Positions 1-13,435 of a stretch of DNA of 64,000 nt are shown in pieces. This stretch comes from Siphonodentalium dalli (lineage: Eukaryota > Mollusca > Scaphopoda > Gadilida > Siphonodentaliidae). The stretch lies in assembly GCA_032622095.1 (NCBI GenBank), contig CP136062.1, positions 152,454,875 to 152,518,874 on the forward strand, written 5' to 3'. The notes beneath the pieces are model-generated. The model did no database searches. It saw only the letters and a list, made by a program, of their open reading frames with translations, and was not told the origin of the DNA. Numbering within the stretch: position 1 is the first letter of the stretch; each line of letters begins with the position of its first letter. Position numbers and translations under genes: made by a program.

Positions 1-745
1 GTCAGGCGTATGAGAATACCTGGTGCTCCTGTTTGGCGGCGGTATGGTCATGTGTAGGTTATACCAGTATACACACGTGTTGCTTTATTGTCATGAGCGA
101 GGGATATGCGTGTATAGCGAGTAGCTACATGGCCATGGATGAGGTGCACATGCATACATGGATTGACTATAGTGACATGGATGGGGTGTATAAGTATATC
201 CTGAGTGGCTATTCGGCTATGGTGTGACAAATAGGGATGCAGGGAGTGACATGGCCAATGTTGAGGCGAATATGTATACAAGGATTGACCATGATCATGT
301 ATGAATGTTTTGAATAGGTACACACGGGGTGACTATATGGCCATAGGTCAGACGAAGGAGTATACCAGGTGACATGGGTGAGGGTATGAGTATGAAGCGA
401 GTGGCTATATGGCCATTGGTGAGGTGCATATGTATACCGGAATGACTTTATGGTCATTGTTGTGGTGTTGATGTAGATATTGATTGTCTATTTGACCATG
501 CGTTTGGAGAATATGTATACAGGGGGTGACCTTATGGCCAATGGTGAGATGAATGGGTATACAAGGAGTGGCTATATGGTTATGGGTCATGTTTAGGAGT
601 ATACCCGGTGTGCCTGTATTGTGACGCATGGTTGTATGGTCATCCGTGGTCATGGGTCAGGTGTACATGTATACAGTGGGTCACTATATTGTTATGTATG
701 TGGTGTTTATGTATATATGTAATGACTGTGTGCTAATGGGTGGCT
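1..745 (+). repeat. ~40-bp degenerate tandem repeat, first arm
   Basis: About 18 diverged units follow one another. Each carries a core like GTGGCTATATGGCCAT, then GTGAGGTG, then ATGTATAC, with a spacing close to 40 bases. The array reaches the left edge of the window, so its true start is unseen. Short ORFs in several frames are by-products of the periodicity. The same unit occurs in reverse orientation at 849-1535 and again at 4040-5090. Confidence 0.85.
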
Positions 746-848
746 ATCGCTTTCCACACTTAGCGCCCCCCATCTACATAAACATCATTAAGACGGAGAA
801 CTCTCTGACATGACCTCTTTATTGATTAACATACCCTTGAGTCATTGT
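746..848. repeat. Leader/centre between the inverted 40-bp arrays
   Basis: This single-copy spacer joins the two inverted arrays. Its right part, from GAGAACTCTCT through GATTAACATA to GAAAGCGATAGCCAC, recurs at 3972-4045 immediately before the second array. The leader is therefore a fixed part of the repeat element and not random flank. Confidence 0.7.
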
Positions 849-1535
849 AGAAAGCGATAGCCACACAAGATACACATGAACAACCCACCCATCACCAAGT
901 CACTCCATATGTACATAAACACCACACAAATGACAACATAATAACCCACTTTATACACGTACACCTGATCATGCAGCCATACGTGGTTATACCCGTACAT
1001 ACCACAAATGACGATACAGCCACGAGTCACCATGCATGAACACCAGGTATACACCTACACCCGACGCATGACCAAAAAGTCACTATATGTATACATATTC
1101 ACTACATTCACGATCATACAGTCACTCATTGTATACATATTCACCTCACCATGGACCATACAACCACTAAATGTATACATATTCGCCATCCACATGACCA
1201 TAGAGTCAATCCAGGTATACATATGCACAATACCAATGGTGAGACCTTCCAGATATACCAATACCCGCACATACGACCACTCATAAGTTCCATACTTGCC
1301 ACTCATAAGTTATATACACGCCATCCATGATCATACATGTACTCCCCATACACCACCAATGATAACACATCCACAACATATATAAATATATGTCCCACCG
1401 TCACCAATAGGGGACTCCCTATATACCCACACATCAGTCATGACCATACAATAACTCCATGGGTACTTATTATCCTCATCTATGATCATAGAGTAACTCC
1501 ATGGCTGTCATCTTGGCTTCCACTCTGTATCCAGT
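849..1535 (-). repeat. ~40-bp degenerate tandem repeat, inverted arm
   Basis: The same unit as at 1-745, read on the opposite strand (CCATGACCATACAGCCACT followed by TGTATACATATTCACC). With the first arm it forms a very large imperfect inverted repeat centred near 800. Order decays toward 1535. Confidence 0.8.
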
Positions 1536-2689
1536 TGACAAATTTGTATCATAATGGGCCTGAATACCCACATATCATGATGGTTCATCTCAGTTCCGTC
1601 TCAACGTTCTGTCCATTTCCTTTCAATAATATGGCCAGAATCACAAAAGAGGTTCTCCGCAAAATTCCATACTGAAACTTTAAAATGAATTTGTCATGCC
1701 CCATACGGAACTGGAACAAATATAATAGAACATTTTTGTCAGTTAATTAACTAATACATAAAAATTCACAATTTGCTATCTTTTTCGGATAACGCAGAGA
1801 ATAATGTTCGGGATATGTTAACTTTTAACTTTTTACAAATTTGGTTGCCATTTTGAAAGCCATCTTGAGCATTTTAGTCTTTAAACACCACAGTGTGACA
1901 CACTTAAGATAGACCAAAACAATAAACACCTTTGATACCAAAGATAGTTGCATTTTACTTGAACATATGGTCGAACCCTGAAAAGTGAATTTTTGCCAAT
2001 ATTTTTGTCAAGTTTGTGAGAGAAAAATCCCATATTTCTGGTGATGTCAGTGGTGAGAATAGTAAAAATGATCCATGGTGCATTAGACATGTTAGTATGC
2101 AATGTATAGAATACAGATTAGCCAATTGTATACACCAACCACAACTTCTAAGCGATTGCAGGACACCCTGGGGCAATATTTACCATTTTCCATATTTTGG
2201 CGGCCATTTTCGCAGCCATTTTGAGCCAAGGTAAGATTTTTGGTTCCAGAGAGTTGGAATATTCATTGGTAATGATATGCCTCACTTACATTACAAAGTT
2301 CTTTTCATTTCTTGTTGAAATATGACTAGAATCCCAATTGTGATTTTTTGTAAAATTTTGCACCGCGTTCTGTAAAATCGAATTTTTGCGGGATCAGAAG
2401 GGGTTAGGACCCCATTAGTTGCACATTTAATTGCTCCAATGGTCAGTTAATATACAAAATACTAAATAAAGTTATATTACTCAACCAGTTCCAAACAGCA
2501 TGAATTGATCTAGAAGATATTTGTGATCAAATGTCATATTTTCAACTTCCGGCGGCCATTTTGGCGGCCATCATGGATGGTGAGTTTCAATTTTGGCCCA
2601 CAAAAGTGTCATTATGTCTTAGCTTCACGAAAATATATACATTTGTATACATTTTACAAGAATTCCCGCTATAATTTGAATAAAACTGA
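1536..2689. other. Non-coding, no gene seen
   Basis: AT-rich sequence without a convincing ORF. It holds several GGCGGCCATTTTG/GCCATCTTGA-type motifs (about 1846, 2210, 2550), common in repeat-derived invertebrate DNA. No known element boundary could be set. Confidence 0.5.
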
Positions 2690-2865
2690 CCTAAGGTCTG
2701 AGCTGAAAAACGGCGGCCATGATGGACGCCATCTTGTCTGGAGTCTACACGGCCACTTTGTTTTCTTGTTAACATTGCTTAAAAGTTGAAGGACATAATA
2801 AGGAACAAAATGAGTTGGGTGAAGTTAAGTCCCAGGGGGGGGGGGGGGCAAGGGTACCCATATTA
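2690..2865 (+). repeat. Dispersed repeat copy 1 (GGCGGCCATGATGGACGCC family)
   Basis: The block from GTCTGAGCTG through GAGTCTACAC, GTTGAAGG, ACAATAAGGAA-like and GGTGAAGTTAAGTC to the GGGTACCC segment recurs in the same order at 6348-6520. A shorter relative lies at 36708-36790. It contains a run of about 14 G at 2826. No coding function seen. Confidence 0.7.
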
Positions 2866-3970
2866 GCTCCCGGACTAAATGTTGAACATGTGGAAAATGA
2901 CTATTTGACACTTTTGCCGTCAATCTTACGTTTGATTTTGAGTTATATTCGCTGTATTTGATACAATTCATAGTCGCAATACAACACTAAGTCAATATAG
3001 TTAAGCTAATGTGCAATATTTATGAACATGGTCAATAAATATAGGCTTTACTTTTGTAATAGACGATAAACAAAACTAACAAATACTGCTGAACTGCACG
3101 ATCGCCTACGGAAACCCATTCTCCATTCTACGGAAAGCCGATTCGTTGTGGTTTTCACGAATTGCAATGTGCGAAAATTACTAAATGATAATCGGAGATA
3201 TGGTTAATTTTCTGAATCAAATCAAGAACTTATTAAATTGATGTATACACGACTTATTGAAGGCAGGTCGTGATCAAGTAATACTGTCACATTTGTAGAA
3301 ATTGGGGATTGGGGTAGGGGCGGGTTGTAATCTAGCTCTTGGTGTTGAAGTCACCATGTTGCATTTTTTAGGGATGACTGTACAGCGGTTGATGTCACCC
3401 TGAGAGTTCAGAATATCAATCAAGATGGGTAGTAATGCCAAGAGTTGGGAGTTTGTTCTATAATATATTCTCCATAACGTGACAATAGGGGGGGGGGGTG
3501 TTACATTGTCGGTTGAATAATTTTCCATCTTCATATAGGCCTACATGTATGTGGTGACAGATTGGACTCAAAGCAGGGTGCAAATCCAATTTTGAGGACC
3601 TGAGAGTTTGGTATGATTCAGAAGGGTTCAGTTGTAAATTTAAGCACCCCAACAGCCACGGCACTGTCTCTTCTAGTGTGTGGTGATGTTGTGGTGGCTT
3701 CAGCACCTGGGAATTAATTATCATTGTAAGGTAAATGTGTACGTTTATTTTCAATTATAAATGTAACAAATGCCAACAAATGTGTGTACGATCAAATTTT
3801 ATAATTACGCTTCTAGTATGGCCATGTTTTGGAAGGAAATTGGCAGAACTTAAAAACTGAACTAAGTGGGACCATAATATGTGGCTACTCTGGCACAATA
3901 GCATCAAATCTGACCAACTATTGTCAGTAAAACCGTTTAGTGTTTCTTTCATTGTGCATAAAGGTCACAA
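2866..3970. other. Non-coding, no gene seen
   Basis: AT-rich sequence with a G-run near 3489. Short reverse-strand ORFs here show no recognisable domain and I do not support them as genes. Confidence 0.5.
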
Positions 3971-3971
3971 A

Positions 3972-5095
3972 GATGGAGAACTCTCTAACATGATTTCTCT
4001 TTAGATTAACATATCCATGAGTTATTGTGGAAAGCAGCGATAGCCACCCAAGGTACACCTGTGCAACCCACCTGTGACCATACAGTCACTCCATATATAT
4101 ATATAAACACCACACAAATGACCATGTGGCCACTAACTTTATACACATGCACCTCCTCAGACCATGACCATACAGCCACACTTGGATATACCCATATATA
4201 CATGTACATCACACATGATGATACAGCCATGATTCACCATGCAGGCACACCAGGTATACTCCTATATACCCATCACCATACAGTCACTATCCCCTGCATA
4301 GCTATTCACCACACTCATTGTCTTACAATCACTCACTATATACCTATTCACATCACCATTGGCCATATAGTCACTCAATGTATACATATACACCCCACTA
4401 ATGGCTATACAGCCCTTCCAGATATACCAACAACCCGCACACACGACCATTTGCCCACTCCAGACTTCCATATACACCTCACCCGTGATAATTCAGCCAC
4501 ATGCAATATATACTCATACACCCCATCTGGGATCATACAGATGCTCCATGTATACATATACACCCACCGATGACTAGTGCCATTACATATATGCACCCCA
4601 CCCCGACAACAAGGGCACTCCCCATATACCCACAAGTGACACGTCTGCCAGTGTCCATCAAGCTATACTGCAGATATGCATATACACTTAACCATGACTA
4701 CATTCATTCCATGTACACCTATACAACATACTGCTTCATACTGATCCACAGCACCCTCCACCCATGACCGTACAACCAACAACAATACATATATCTATAA
4801 ACCCACCCATGACAATACAGACAATACAAAAGTTACACCTGTAAAACCCACCATGACCATAGAGTCACTCCATTTATACACAGCCAACATATATCTGACC
4901 ATGTAGCTACTCTCGTTGCACCCACACTGCATAAATGACCATACCGTCACATCGGGTATATATCTGTAAACGCACACATGACAATAGTCACTCCCTGTAT
5001 ACCTATTCACCTCAGACATGACCATACAGCGACTCATTGTATATACATACATATCACCATGGACACCCCACCGATGACCCGGAGCCCACTAGCCA
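3972..5095 (-). repeat. Second copy of leader plus ~40-bp tandem array
   Basis: The leader (GAGAACTCTCT, GATTAACATA, AGCGATAGCCACC) starts at 3972. From about 4045 it runs into 25 or so diverged 40-bp units of the CCATGACCATACAGTCACTCCATGTATACATA type. A 182-residue ORF across 4025-4573 is rich in His, Thr, Ile and Tyr only because the unit repeats, and is not a gene. Finding the same leader beside two arrays suggests dispersal as a unit. Confidence 0.8.
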
Positions 5096-6347
5096 CGTCG
5101 CTGATGACTAATCAACTATAGACATGTATTGAATGATAAATACAATATAGGCACTATTTACGCATGCTGTTTCGAATAAAAGATAACACAGGTTATACAT
5201 TATTTTGTGCACTGACCATTTGTTAACTTTTGGGGGTGATACTTAAAGGCATATGTAAGGTCATCGTGGTGGGGGAATAGTTGGAAATCATGTATATACG
5301 ATGGGACTGATAGGAATTTGCTAACAACGGGGGATAGCCCATGTCATGTAAGAATTGTCCAATAACTAGAAATGTTATGATACCTTTCAGTTTGAAACAT
5401 CTATCCTGAAGGGTGTGGGTGTGCGAAATTAAATTGTCATACTGCTCTGAGTCACGTCTAGTCACGTTCCTGTGTATAAACTATAGAATGATACTTAGAA
5501 TTCAAGCTATAGTACATCTAGGTGTCTTCCTGATAATAATTGGAAATTCAAGATACCCACACGGGCCATACAATTGGACACTATAATACTTCTAATGCGT
5601 ATTATACACAAGACAACAGTGGTTTCGACTTCTTAATAATGAGACAGTTTTTACCAGGTTTCGTGTTGTTTGGCGCCAGAATATTCGAAAAATCACATTT
5701 TATAAAGAGCGTTTTTACTTCATTGCCAACAGCGATGAAAATTGAAGAGAAATTTCGAAAATAAGCTATTTATGATGATTCTGATCACATTATTTTGGAT
5801 GTTTCTTGTGGTGCTGTATTGGTGATGCATATGTATAACGACCATTATATTTCATGTTTTATTGCCTGCTAAATTATTATGGAATGTGTACTTATTTTAT
5901 GTCGAATTGGATGGGGCATCTTTAAATCAAGAAAAAAAAAAAATAAACAAATACAATTGGATAGAAATATATTGCTCACATACACTGGCCGAATCCATAG
6001 CGCAACGGCAAACTTCGGAGGAAACGTCCCTCAACTGGCGAGTCCTAATTCGAATTAAATAATAATTGAAACGTGTTGCTTTTCGCCGTGGACAACAATA
6101 ACTGTCCGTGCTGAACTGTGGGCGTATACTCAGGTAATCAAGACAGAGATGTGGACCAGACCAAATGGATAGTTGGCTCCAATGACAATTCAATGTGTGG
6201 GTTTTAAGTCTGATAATATTCTCAGCGTCGGGAATTCGGTCAAGAATAGACTCGGCGCAAGAGCCTCGTCTATTCTTTTACCGAATCCCCTATTCTTCGA
6301 ACATTATCCATTACATAGTTTGCACCAAACTGACTTATAGTGCCTCG
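5096..6347. other. Non-coding, no gene seen
   Basis: AT-rich sequence. Small ORFs lack recognisable domains. An A-run lies near 5931. Confidence 0.5.
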
Positions 6348-6520
6348 TCTGATAATGGGCGGCCGTGTCTGACTCTGACGCCGTCTTGTCTTGAGTCTAC
6401 ACAGCCACCTTTTCAAGTTTTGTGTTAGTATTGCTAAGAGGTTGAAGGTCACAATAAGGAAGGAAATGAGTGGGTGAAGTTAAGTCATGGGATGAGGGTG
6501 CAGGGGTACCCCATAAGCTG
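6348..6520 (+). repeat. Dispersed repeat copy 2
   Basis: Same orientation and order as 2690-2865: GGGCGGCCGTG, GAGTCTACAC, TTGAAGGTCACAATAAGGAA, GGTGAAGTTAAGTC, GGGGTACCCC. Confidence 0.7.
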
Positions 6521-8739
6521 CCAGACTATTATAAATTTGTGCTTTCATCGCTGTTGCATGTCAACTACCAAAATGACACATTAGCTGTTAAGATCCAATC
6601 ACAATGACATCACTTATATGGGATTACCGTTCCTCCTCCCCATCATGATCGAAAACAAAAGGAAATTTAGTAACTTTGACCCAGTAGGTAGGCCTACCCT
6701 ACATTAGGACCCAAATAAATTGCTGGTAACACAGGGGGGGTGAGAAAAAAAAACAAGCAATTTTTCCGCAACTAAAAAAAAAAAAATTTGCTTGTTTTTT
6801 TTCGTGTTTTGGCAATGAGTTGGGCTTCAAAACCACTTTGAATGAGAGAAATAATGTAATTCTAACTAGTAAACTGACTGCAGGCATTTATCGTGTTGTA
6901 ATTTGTTGCAAATTTTGAAATCCAAGATGGCCGCTGGCAGCCATGTTTTTTTGGCCGAATGACCTCAAAATGACTCATTCCTATTTACATGTCCATGTTA
7001 ACATCCATGATAAATAGTATGCACAGAAATTCATATACAGCTGTTTACAGTGAATTTCCCCCCGCAAATCTCTGTTTTAGTGTTAAAAGTGGGGGGGTGG
7101 GTGTCAAAAAATGGTCGGAAAAAACTGCCGAAAACGGAAAAAAAATTGGGGGTGGGGGTGGGTGGGTACAAAAAATGATCGAAAGGGAAAAAATGCCATA
7201 CGTGCCTGAAATATTTTTCCGACCCCCCCCCTGTGTAACATAATTTTTCCTGAACATTACGGGCACATGACAATACCAAAGAAGTTGAGTAATGGTGGGG
7301 GTACATGATGGGTCCTACCAGCCCATGAACATGATGAACTATTATGAGTCAATGAGTTTCATGTAACATGTTGTTGTTGTTGTAATTGGAGGTTTGGAAC
7401 CCTGAATGCATCTATAGACAGTAATATTGATAAAAACTGCAAAACTACCTTCTAAATACACTTTTTCTATGCACAGTGATCATCTTATGAAAAAAAAAAA
7501 GAGTGTTTTTTTGTCCAAAAAATCGGGTGGTTTCCGAAAGTCGTTGTGACGACCAACAAAGTGATTATTTGAGTTGGGTCCATATCAGAATTTGTTTCAT
7601 ATATGTCCCTGAATGTGTATACAAAGTTTCATGCTTCTACTAAAAAGTGCATGATTCCCCCATAATTTTGGTCTTAGCCGCTATACTAATGGTGTATTTA
7701 TTTCATATGACTGAAATAAGCGCATATTGGCATTATTTAAATGTGAAATAAGCCCCATATGGACACAAATGTTTAACGAAATATAAGTTCCAAATGGACT
7801 TGCATTATTCAAATATTTCATATTGGCCATATTTGATCCACTTATTCTACTCTTTCATTTAACAACCTCAATCGACTTAACATATGTATTTTCTTTATAA
7901 GGTGTTTCCACTGTGGCCTGCGATATATACAGTGCACATTTATACGATTGAATAATTGTAGCCATCTCTAACCACGTTTTGCATTTCGTCGAAATCCGTT
8001 CACGCCTGCAAGCGGACTCCATTGAATCATCTGGTTCTGTTTCCTACTGGATATCACAATACTGGGAGCGAATATCGAGTGCACCCGGAGATATTATGTA
8101 ATTGTGTTATAGTCGACGGGTGTCAATCTAAGCGCGTATCAGGAAAATTGCCGGCTTTAATGGATATCCAATCAGCAACCATTTGGCCAGGCGTTCCCTG
8201 CACGTCAAGACAATTTTTGGCGCGAATGGTTTAGTCTAGCAATAGACTCGGAGGAGTGGAGTTGCCTGTGGTTTATCCACCTGATATTTCCGCCATAGAG
8301 CGATGTATCTCCTGGCACAGCTGTTATACAGCCTAATCGTGGTTAATCCACCTATATCTCGCCACAGAGATTGAAATTTTGACTCAGCTGTTACCACTTG
8401 TGAATGATCCACATGCGACCATCGCCATAATGATTGGCTCTGGGATCGGCTGATATTACTAGTTTGTCTAGTTGTTTTGCCAGTACATATGGTACTCACA
8501 GAATGAACAGCGGCTCTGGCGAGACCCGGTCAATAAATAATAGTTCGAAACAATGAATGGAGCCGCCGAATAAAGTGTGTGAAATACCACTTTTGCGGTT
8601 AAATGATGAACATCTATAATCATGGAATAGCGATATAGTTAGCTATTCATTGTCGGGCGCCGATCAGAGGTGGTGCAACCTGCTGTGTCAGACTTTTAGG
8701 TAGAAAAGGATTTCATTTACATACACTACGAAAATCCGA
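6521..8739. other. Non-coding with low-complexity and small tandem patches
   Basis: A G/A-rich purine stretch lies at about 7085-7200. Around 7700-7860 the motif GAAATAAGC with CCATATGGAC-like neighbours recurs, resembling motifs at 28975-29245. At 8258-8395 a diverged pair of about 75-bp units (TGGTTTATCCACC...CAGCTGTTA) is seen. No gene is supported. Confidence 0.45.
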
Positions 8740-10119
8740 TAATTAATTAAGTGATGACGATTTTCAGGCCCTGTTGTCAAGTGCAGATAATAGTGATAGT
8801 GACGATGAAGAAAATGTGCCCACTGATTTAAAAGAATAGAGTGTATATGTCACAAGCTCCCAATCAGTTCTCTGGGAGATTTACTGGTAAGTCTTCAAAT
8901 ACATGCCATACTTATCTGACAGAAGACCCGAGAACTATCTTAAAAACAAAAGGACAATACAACATCGAATCCGTTGCATTTGGAGACTTATTATAATAGC
9001 TTTGAGAATATCCCACTTTTTAAAGTCTTCGGGATTACAAACGTAGCCAATTTTTGGAAGACGTCAATATAACTTCAAAACCATTCATAATTGCCATATA
9101 TATTGAGAAAAGAAGCCACACAGTTTACAAGACTACCTTTCTAAATTTATTCAGGAACTAACAACCTTCCAATCCAGAGTACCATTTTAATTGTCAAGAC
9201 CATCCTGTTAAAATCCATAGCTTTATCTGTACCACCACGTGCCTACCTTAAAACATATGGGCACAATGATGATTTTGAGCGGCATTAGAATTGAACACTT
9301 TTCCCGTTGCTATTATGTCAATATTTAAGATTGTAAGAAAATTCAGGACCTGCATATTTTACTGAAATTAGTATGGAGTCTAATCACCCCCACGACTTCA
9401 TCATCAATTCTGGTTCAAATAGTCATCGGACGGTGAAAACATTTTATTTTCGGCAATTTTGTTTTTAATTCTCCCTACCGAACTCAAACAATTGTCAGAT
9501 TGCATGGCAAACCAACAGAGACAATGGAAGACTTCCGGAAGTGTTCGTCGATTCTAATGGTGCGTTATTAAACATGTGAAAGGTGTAAACAGGAGGGTGG
9601 ATATACTACGATGACATTTCCCTGTCTGGGGTTTTGTAAGAAGACTGATGAATGTGTAAAGAACATGGTTGATGAAACGTATCACCATGGCTCTACTCCA
9701 CTGTCTAAAATGGTATTAGGGCTTCTTTCCAAGTTTTCACTGGACAATATCCCTTACAATGCAATACGAAATTAGCAGGAATTCCGATGGTGAAATATCA
9801 AAAAATAAACTGGAATTTTCAAGTGTGATTAATTAAGTTCATGAATATGATACATACACAATACTGCGAACAAACTATCTGGGATGTCATATTCCAAATA
9901 ATCTCGGACTAATCCCACTTTTGTCCCGTTAAACTCTCGTCCCAAAATAATCTCACCATTATTTCGAAATAATCCACCCTTATTTCGAAATAATCCCACC
10001 CATGTGCATTCAGTTTGTTATGGGTGTTCCAATGCGAATTGTCAGGCTATTGATTAAAGGCCCATATAATTTTCGACCTGGAAACCGCGTTATTAGTGAT
10101 ATTTATGATGACTAAAGGA
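8740..10119 (+). mobile_element. Decayed transposase-like element, copy 1
   Basis: This 1.4-kb segment is collinear with 21840-23277, diverged mainly by substitutions and small indels. Coding traces include an acidic stretch (SSADNSDSDDEEN) near 8780 and pieces matching the copy-2 motifs described there. Stops and frameshifts are abundant, so nothing is expressed. The shared 3' border is the GATGACTAAAGGA segment near 10119. It holds a doubled TTATTTCGAAATAATCC palindrome that is single in copy 2. Confidence 0.6.
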
Positions 10120-10434
10120 AAGCCATAGAGTTTGGCTACATTCGCCTCGTCTGCAATATTGATCGCACAGGCTTTAAGGATGGCCCGATGCGCTGGTGCG
10201 ATGATTTCTTCTCCATTGATAAAAACTTCACTAAATTGATCTAAATTGTCTGAAAAACAGCAAAGGTACGTGGAAAATTATCATGCAGAGAAACTGCGAG
10301 TTATTTATTTATAATGTAAATCGATGGTAAAAAGAAGATTTGTATATCCTCCGAGTTTCTCGTATTGTTCCTTCAGTCGCGATGCATTCGGGGGTTTAAT
10401 TAAACTGCTTCCAGTATAATTAATGTAAGTTGGG
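10120..10434. other. Non-coding, no gene seen
   Basis: Short unique spacer between the transposase relic and the foldback element. No ORF or signal seen. Confidence 0.5.
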
Positions 10435-12512
10435 TTGCATTGGGGACATGACAATCTGCGGGATGGGATGGGATATGGAATAGAACGACAATCTGCGGGA
10501 CAGAGTTTAAAATTGCGTAGGACGGCCGATATCTCGAGGAATACAGCACATATAGAGGGCTCCTTTTGGTGTCCAACGAAAGGCCCACATTCGCCCTATC
10601 CACACATATTAACCCGAGAATGACCGGACACCATGCAGAAGTTGCATTATTTGGAAGACAACTGACCTAGCATGGGATGGAATATGGAATAGAATGACAA
10701 TCTGCGGGATAGAATTTCAAATTGCTTGGGACGGCCGATATATCGAGGAATACAGCACGTAGAGGGTTCCTTTTGGTGTCGAACTAAATGCCGATATTCG
10801 CCTTAGCCATACATATTAACACCGCCACTGACCGGACACCAGAAGTTGCATTATTCGGTCGACAACTGACCTAACATAAAATTGTCGAAATCAAGTCCGT
10901 GGAACAGCTGAAGAAATGCATTTTTACAGCGATAACGCTATGCCCACAAGCAAACTTGATATTAAAATGAAGCTTATCATCTATTGCACAACCAAAATCT
11001 ATTAATTCGAACGAAGGTGCGATTTATGCACACATTGAGACCGATTAACCCACCCATGCGAAGGTGCCACGAAACACGAAAAACTGCGTTCGACATCAAT
11101 GTTTAGAATTTAGATTTCTCGATGAATAAACTAGCAAACAACACGTTTTAGGTAACCAATGACGCAGTGGAATACTGCGCACTCATTTGTTTTTAGCTAC
11201 AATATGGCTGTTTTAGAATGAATACTGTAATGGCGAACACGCAAACACGCGCCGATAAAACAGCTAAAAATAGACTCGATGTTTACAATAACAGGATCGA
11301 TTTCAGCTGATATATTCCACATAATGGGGCGTATAGTATATCAAAATGTAGGATTAGACACAGGGAATGTAACTTTTTTCAAATGGGTCCACTATGCAGT
11401 GAAATTGTTGCAGAAATTCGCTCCAAGAAAGAGCGCTACTTTTTCTCGTAAAAAATAGAATGGCCGACTGAAGCCGTTTTATCGTTCCAACTAAGCCGTT
11501 CTTAGCAGCACTTCATCCACAATATACGAATATACACCATGCATCAGAAGAAGTATCAAATGTGATTTTTTAAGGGATTTGCGCTCTTCATTTGTTATAA
11601 TTCGCACCTATTTTTATTTCAGTTGTGACTAAAAGCCCAGATGCCGGAAGCCGGTGCCCGGTGATTACAAGCCAATTTACAAAATATATTAACTGGTTTG
11701 AACGCATGAACATGTCAATTAATGGTCAGACTGTTCGAAAGAATATTCAAATCAAATAGTGTTTATAGACTTAAAAACTTACGTGTGACACTCGAAGTTT
11801 AATTAAATCCATGATTGTGTAGTCTCTCGAATATCATGCACGAACACTGCGCGCACACATTTTATTGGGATACATGCAATCTAATGGCGGCCATCTCGGG
11901 TAATTGACATATGTTCGTATCACACCGTGATACGGCCAATGAAATCACTGAATTTCATATTATCATTCTAAAACAGCCATATTGTAGCTAAAAACGAGTG
12001 CGCAGTATTCCACTGCGTCATTTGATACCTAAAGCTTGTTGTTTGCTAGCGTATTCATCGATAAATCTAAATTCTAAACATTGATGTCGAACGCAGTTTT
12101 TCGTGGCACCTTCGCATGGGTGGATTAATCGGTCTCTATGTGTGTATAAATCGCAGCTTCGCTCGAATAAATAGATTTTTGTTGTGCAATAGATGATAAA
12201 CTTCATTTTAATACCAAGTTTGCTTGTGGGAATAGCGTTATCGCTGTAAAAATGCATTTCTTCAGCTGTTCCACGGACTTGATTTCGACAATTTTATGTT
12301 AGGTCAGTTGTCGACCGAATAACTTCTGGTGTCCGGTCAGTGGCGGGGTTAATATGTGTGGATAGGGCGAATGTGGGCCTTTCATTAGACACCAAAAGGA
12401 GCCCTCTACGTGCTGTAGTCCTCGAGATATCGGCCGTCCCACGCAATTTTAAATTCTGTCGTTCTATACCATATCCCACCCCACCCCGCAGATTGTAATG
12501 TCCCTTGCATTG
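10435..12512. mobile_element. Large foldback (inverted-repeat) element
   Basis: The left arm (about 10435-11220) is matched by the reverse complement at about 11958-12512. Paired blocks include GACGCAGTGGAATACTGCGC, TTTTTCGTGGCACCTTCGC and GTCCGTGGAACAGCTGAAG. The central loop is about 740 bp. The left arm carries a tandem duplication of about 210 bp (10452-10668 and 10670-10875, the GACAATCTGCGGGA to CGGACACC block) that is single in the right arm. Small ORFs in the arms mirror each other and are not genes. Confidence 0.75.
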
Positions 12513-12828
12513 TTCTAATATGAATGGTCAATATAGCGTTAAAACCAGAACATTGTTCGAAAATATATGTACACCCAAAAAAAAAACTATATATACCGTG
12601 TGCAAGAGATCCACGGCCCGTGCGTTACATATATACCTCCACATTAATATTCTATTACATTTTACCAGTTTACTTTTCACCGTACCCAGATATTAAAGGT
12701 ACGGGTGGCGTTTTTTGCAGAAATATTCATATTTGTTCAAATCGCCATCAACGGAAGGAATATTAAAATATATATACTTTTGTTCATATGCCGAACATAA
12801 TCAGCGCGTAAATAGTATATTGTCGTCA

Positions 12829-13032
12829 AGACGTACGATGTGTACGTAAACAAGAGCCTGCTTGTGTTACATAAGGTGTGCTTCTGTTTACATAACAGAG
12901 CGCAATTATACTGGTTAAACACACATGATATAAACGCTCATTATTATTTCCATATCGGGAAAACAGTAACAAAAACGCTCTTTATGTTTACCATATCCGG
13001 ATCTAAACAAAAGCCAGGTTCTGTAACGTTCA
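12829..13032 (+). repeat. Dispersed ~200-bp repeat, copy 1
   Basis: From GACGTACGATG to AAACAAAAGCCAGG the sequence matches 60380-60582 in the same orientation, with the same internal blocks (AACAAGAGCC, TGCTTCTGTTTAC, AACGCTCTTTATGTTTACC). Confidence 0.75.
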
Positions 13033-13435
13033 TACCCCATTTTCACCCCCTCGGGTTGCACCCCCTCCCGGGGTGATGGTGGGATGGGGATGTTTCTAGG
13101 TGGTATTTGGGGCGGGCCACCCACCCATGCCGTCAAATCGGTCGAAATCCTTACCGTTCTCGAAAATGGTCCATACCCCATTTTCTCCCCCTCGGGGTGG
13201 CACCCGCCGGGGTGATGGGTCGGGGTTTTTCTAGGTGGTATTTGGGGCGGGCCACCCACCCATGCCGTAAAATCGGTCGAAATCCTTACCGTTCTCGAAA
13301 ATGGTCCATTCCCCATTTTCACCACTCGGGGTGGCAACACCGGGGGTGATGGGTCGGGGCGTTTCTAGGTGGTATTTGGGGTGGACCACCCACCCATGCC
13401 GTCAAATCGGTCTAAATCCTTACCGTTCTCGATTT
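13033..13435 (+). repeat. Three-unit ~135-bp GC-rich tandem repeat
   Basis: Three units with a period of 134-135 bases. The CCATGCCGTCAAATCGGTC-type block begins near 13125, 13260 and 13394, each unit also carrying CCCCATTTTC, GGGGTGATGG and TCTAGGTGGTATTTGGGG. Because 135 is a multiple of three, both strands keep open frames with 45-residue repeats. I treat these as by-products. Confidence 0.85.

Noticed and set aside
4025-4573. 182-codon His/Thr/Ile-rich ORF
   Set aside because: It is the translation of the ~40-bp tandem repeat. Similar frames appear in every register and on both strands of the arrays.
12915-13340. 141-codon reverse ORF with 45-residue repeats
   Set aside because: Open only because the 135-bp repeat length is divisible by three. 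No start context or domain.
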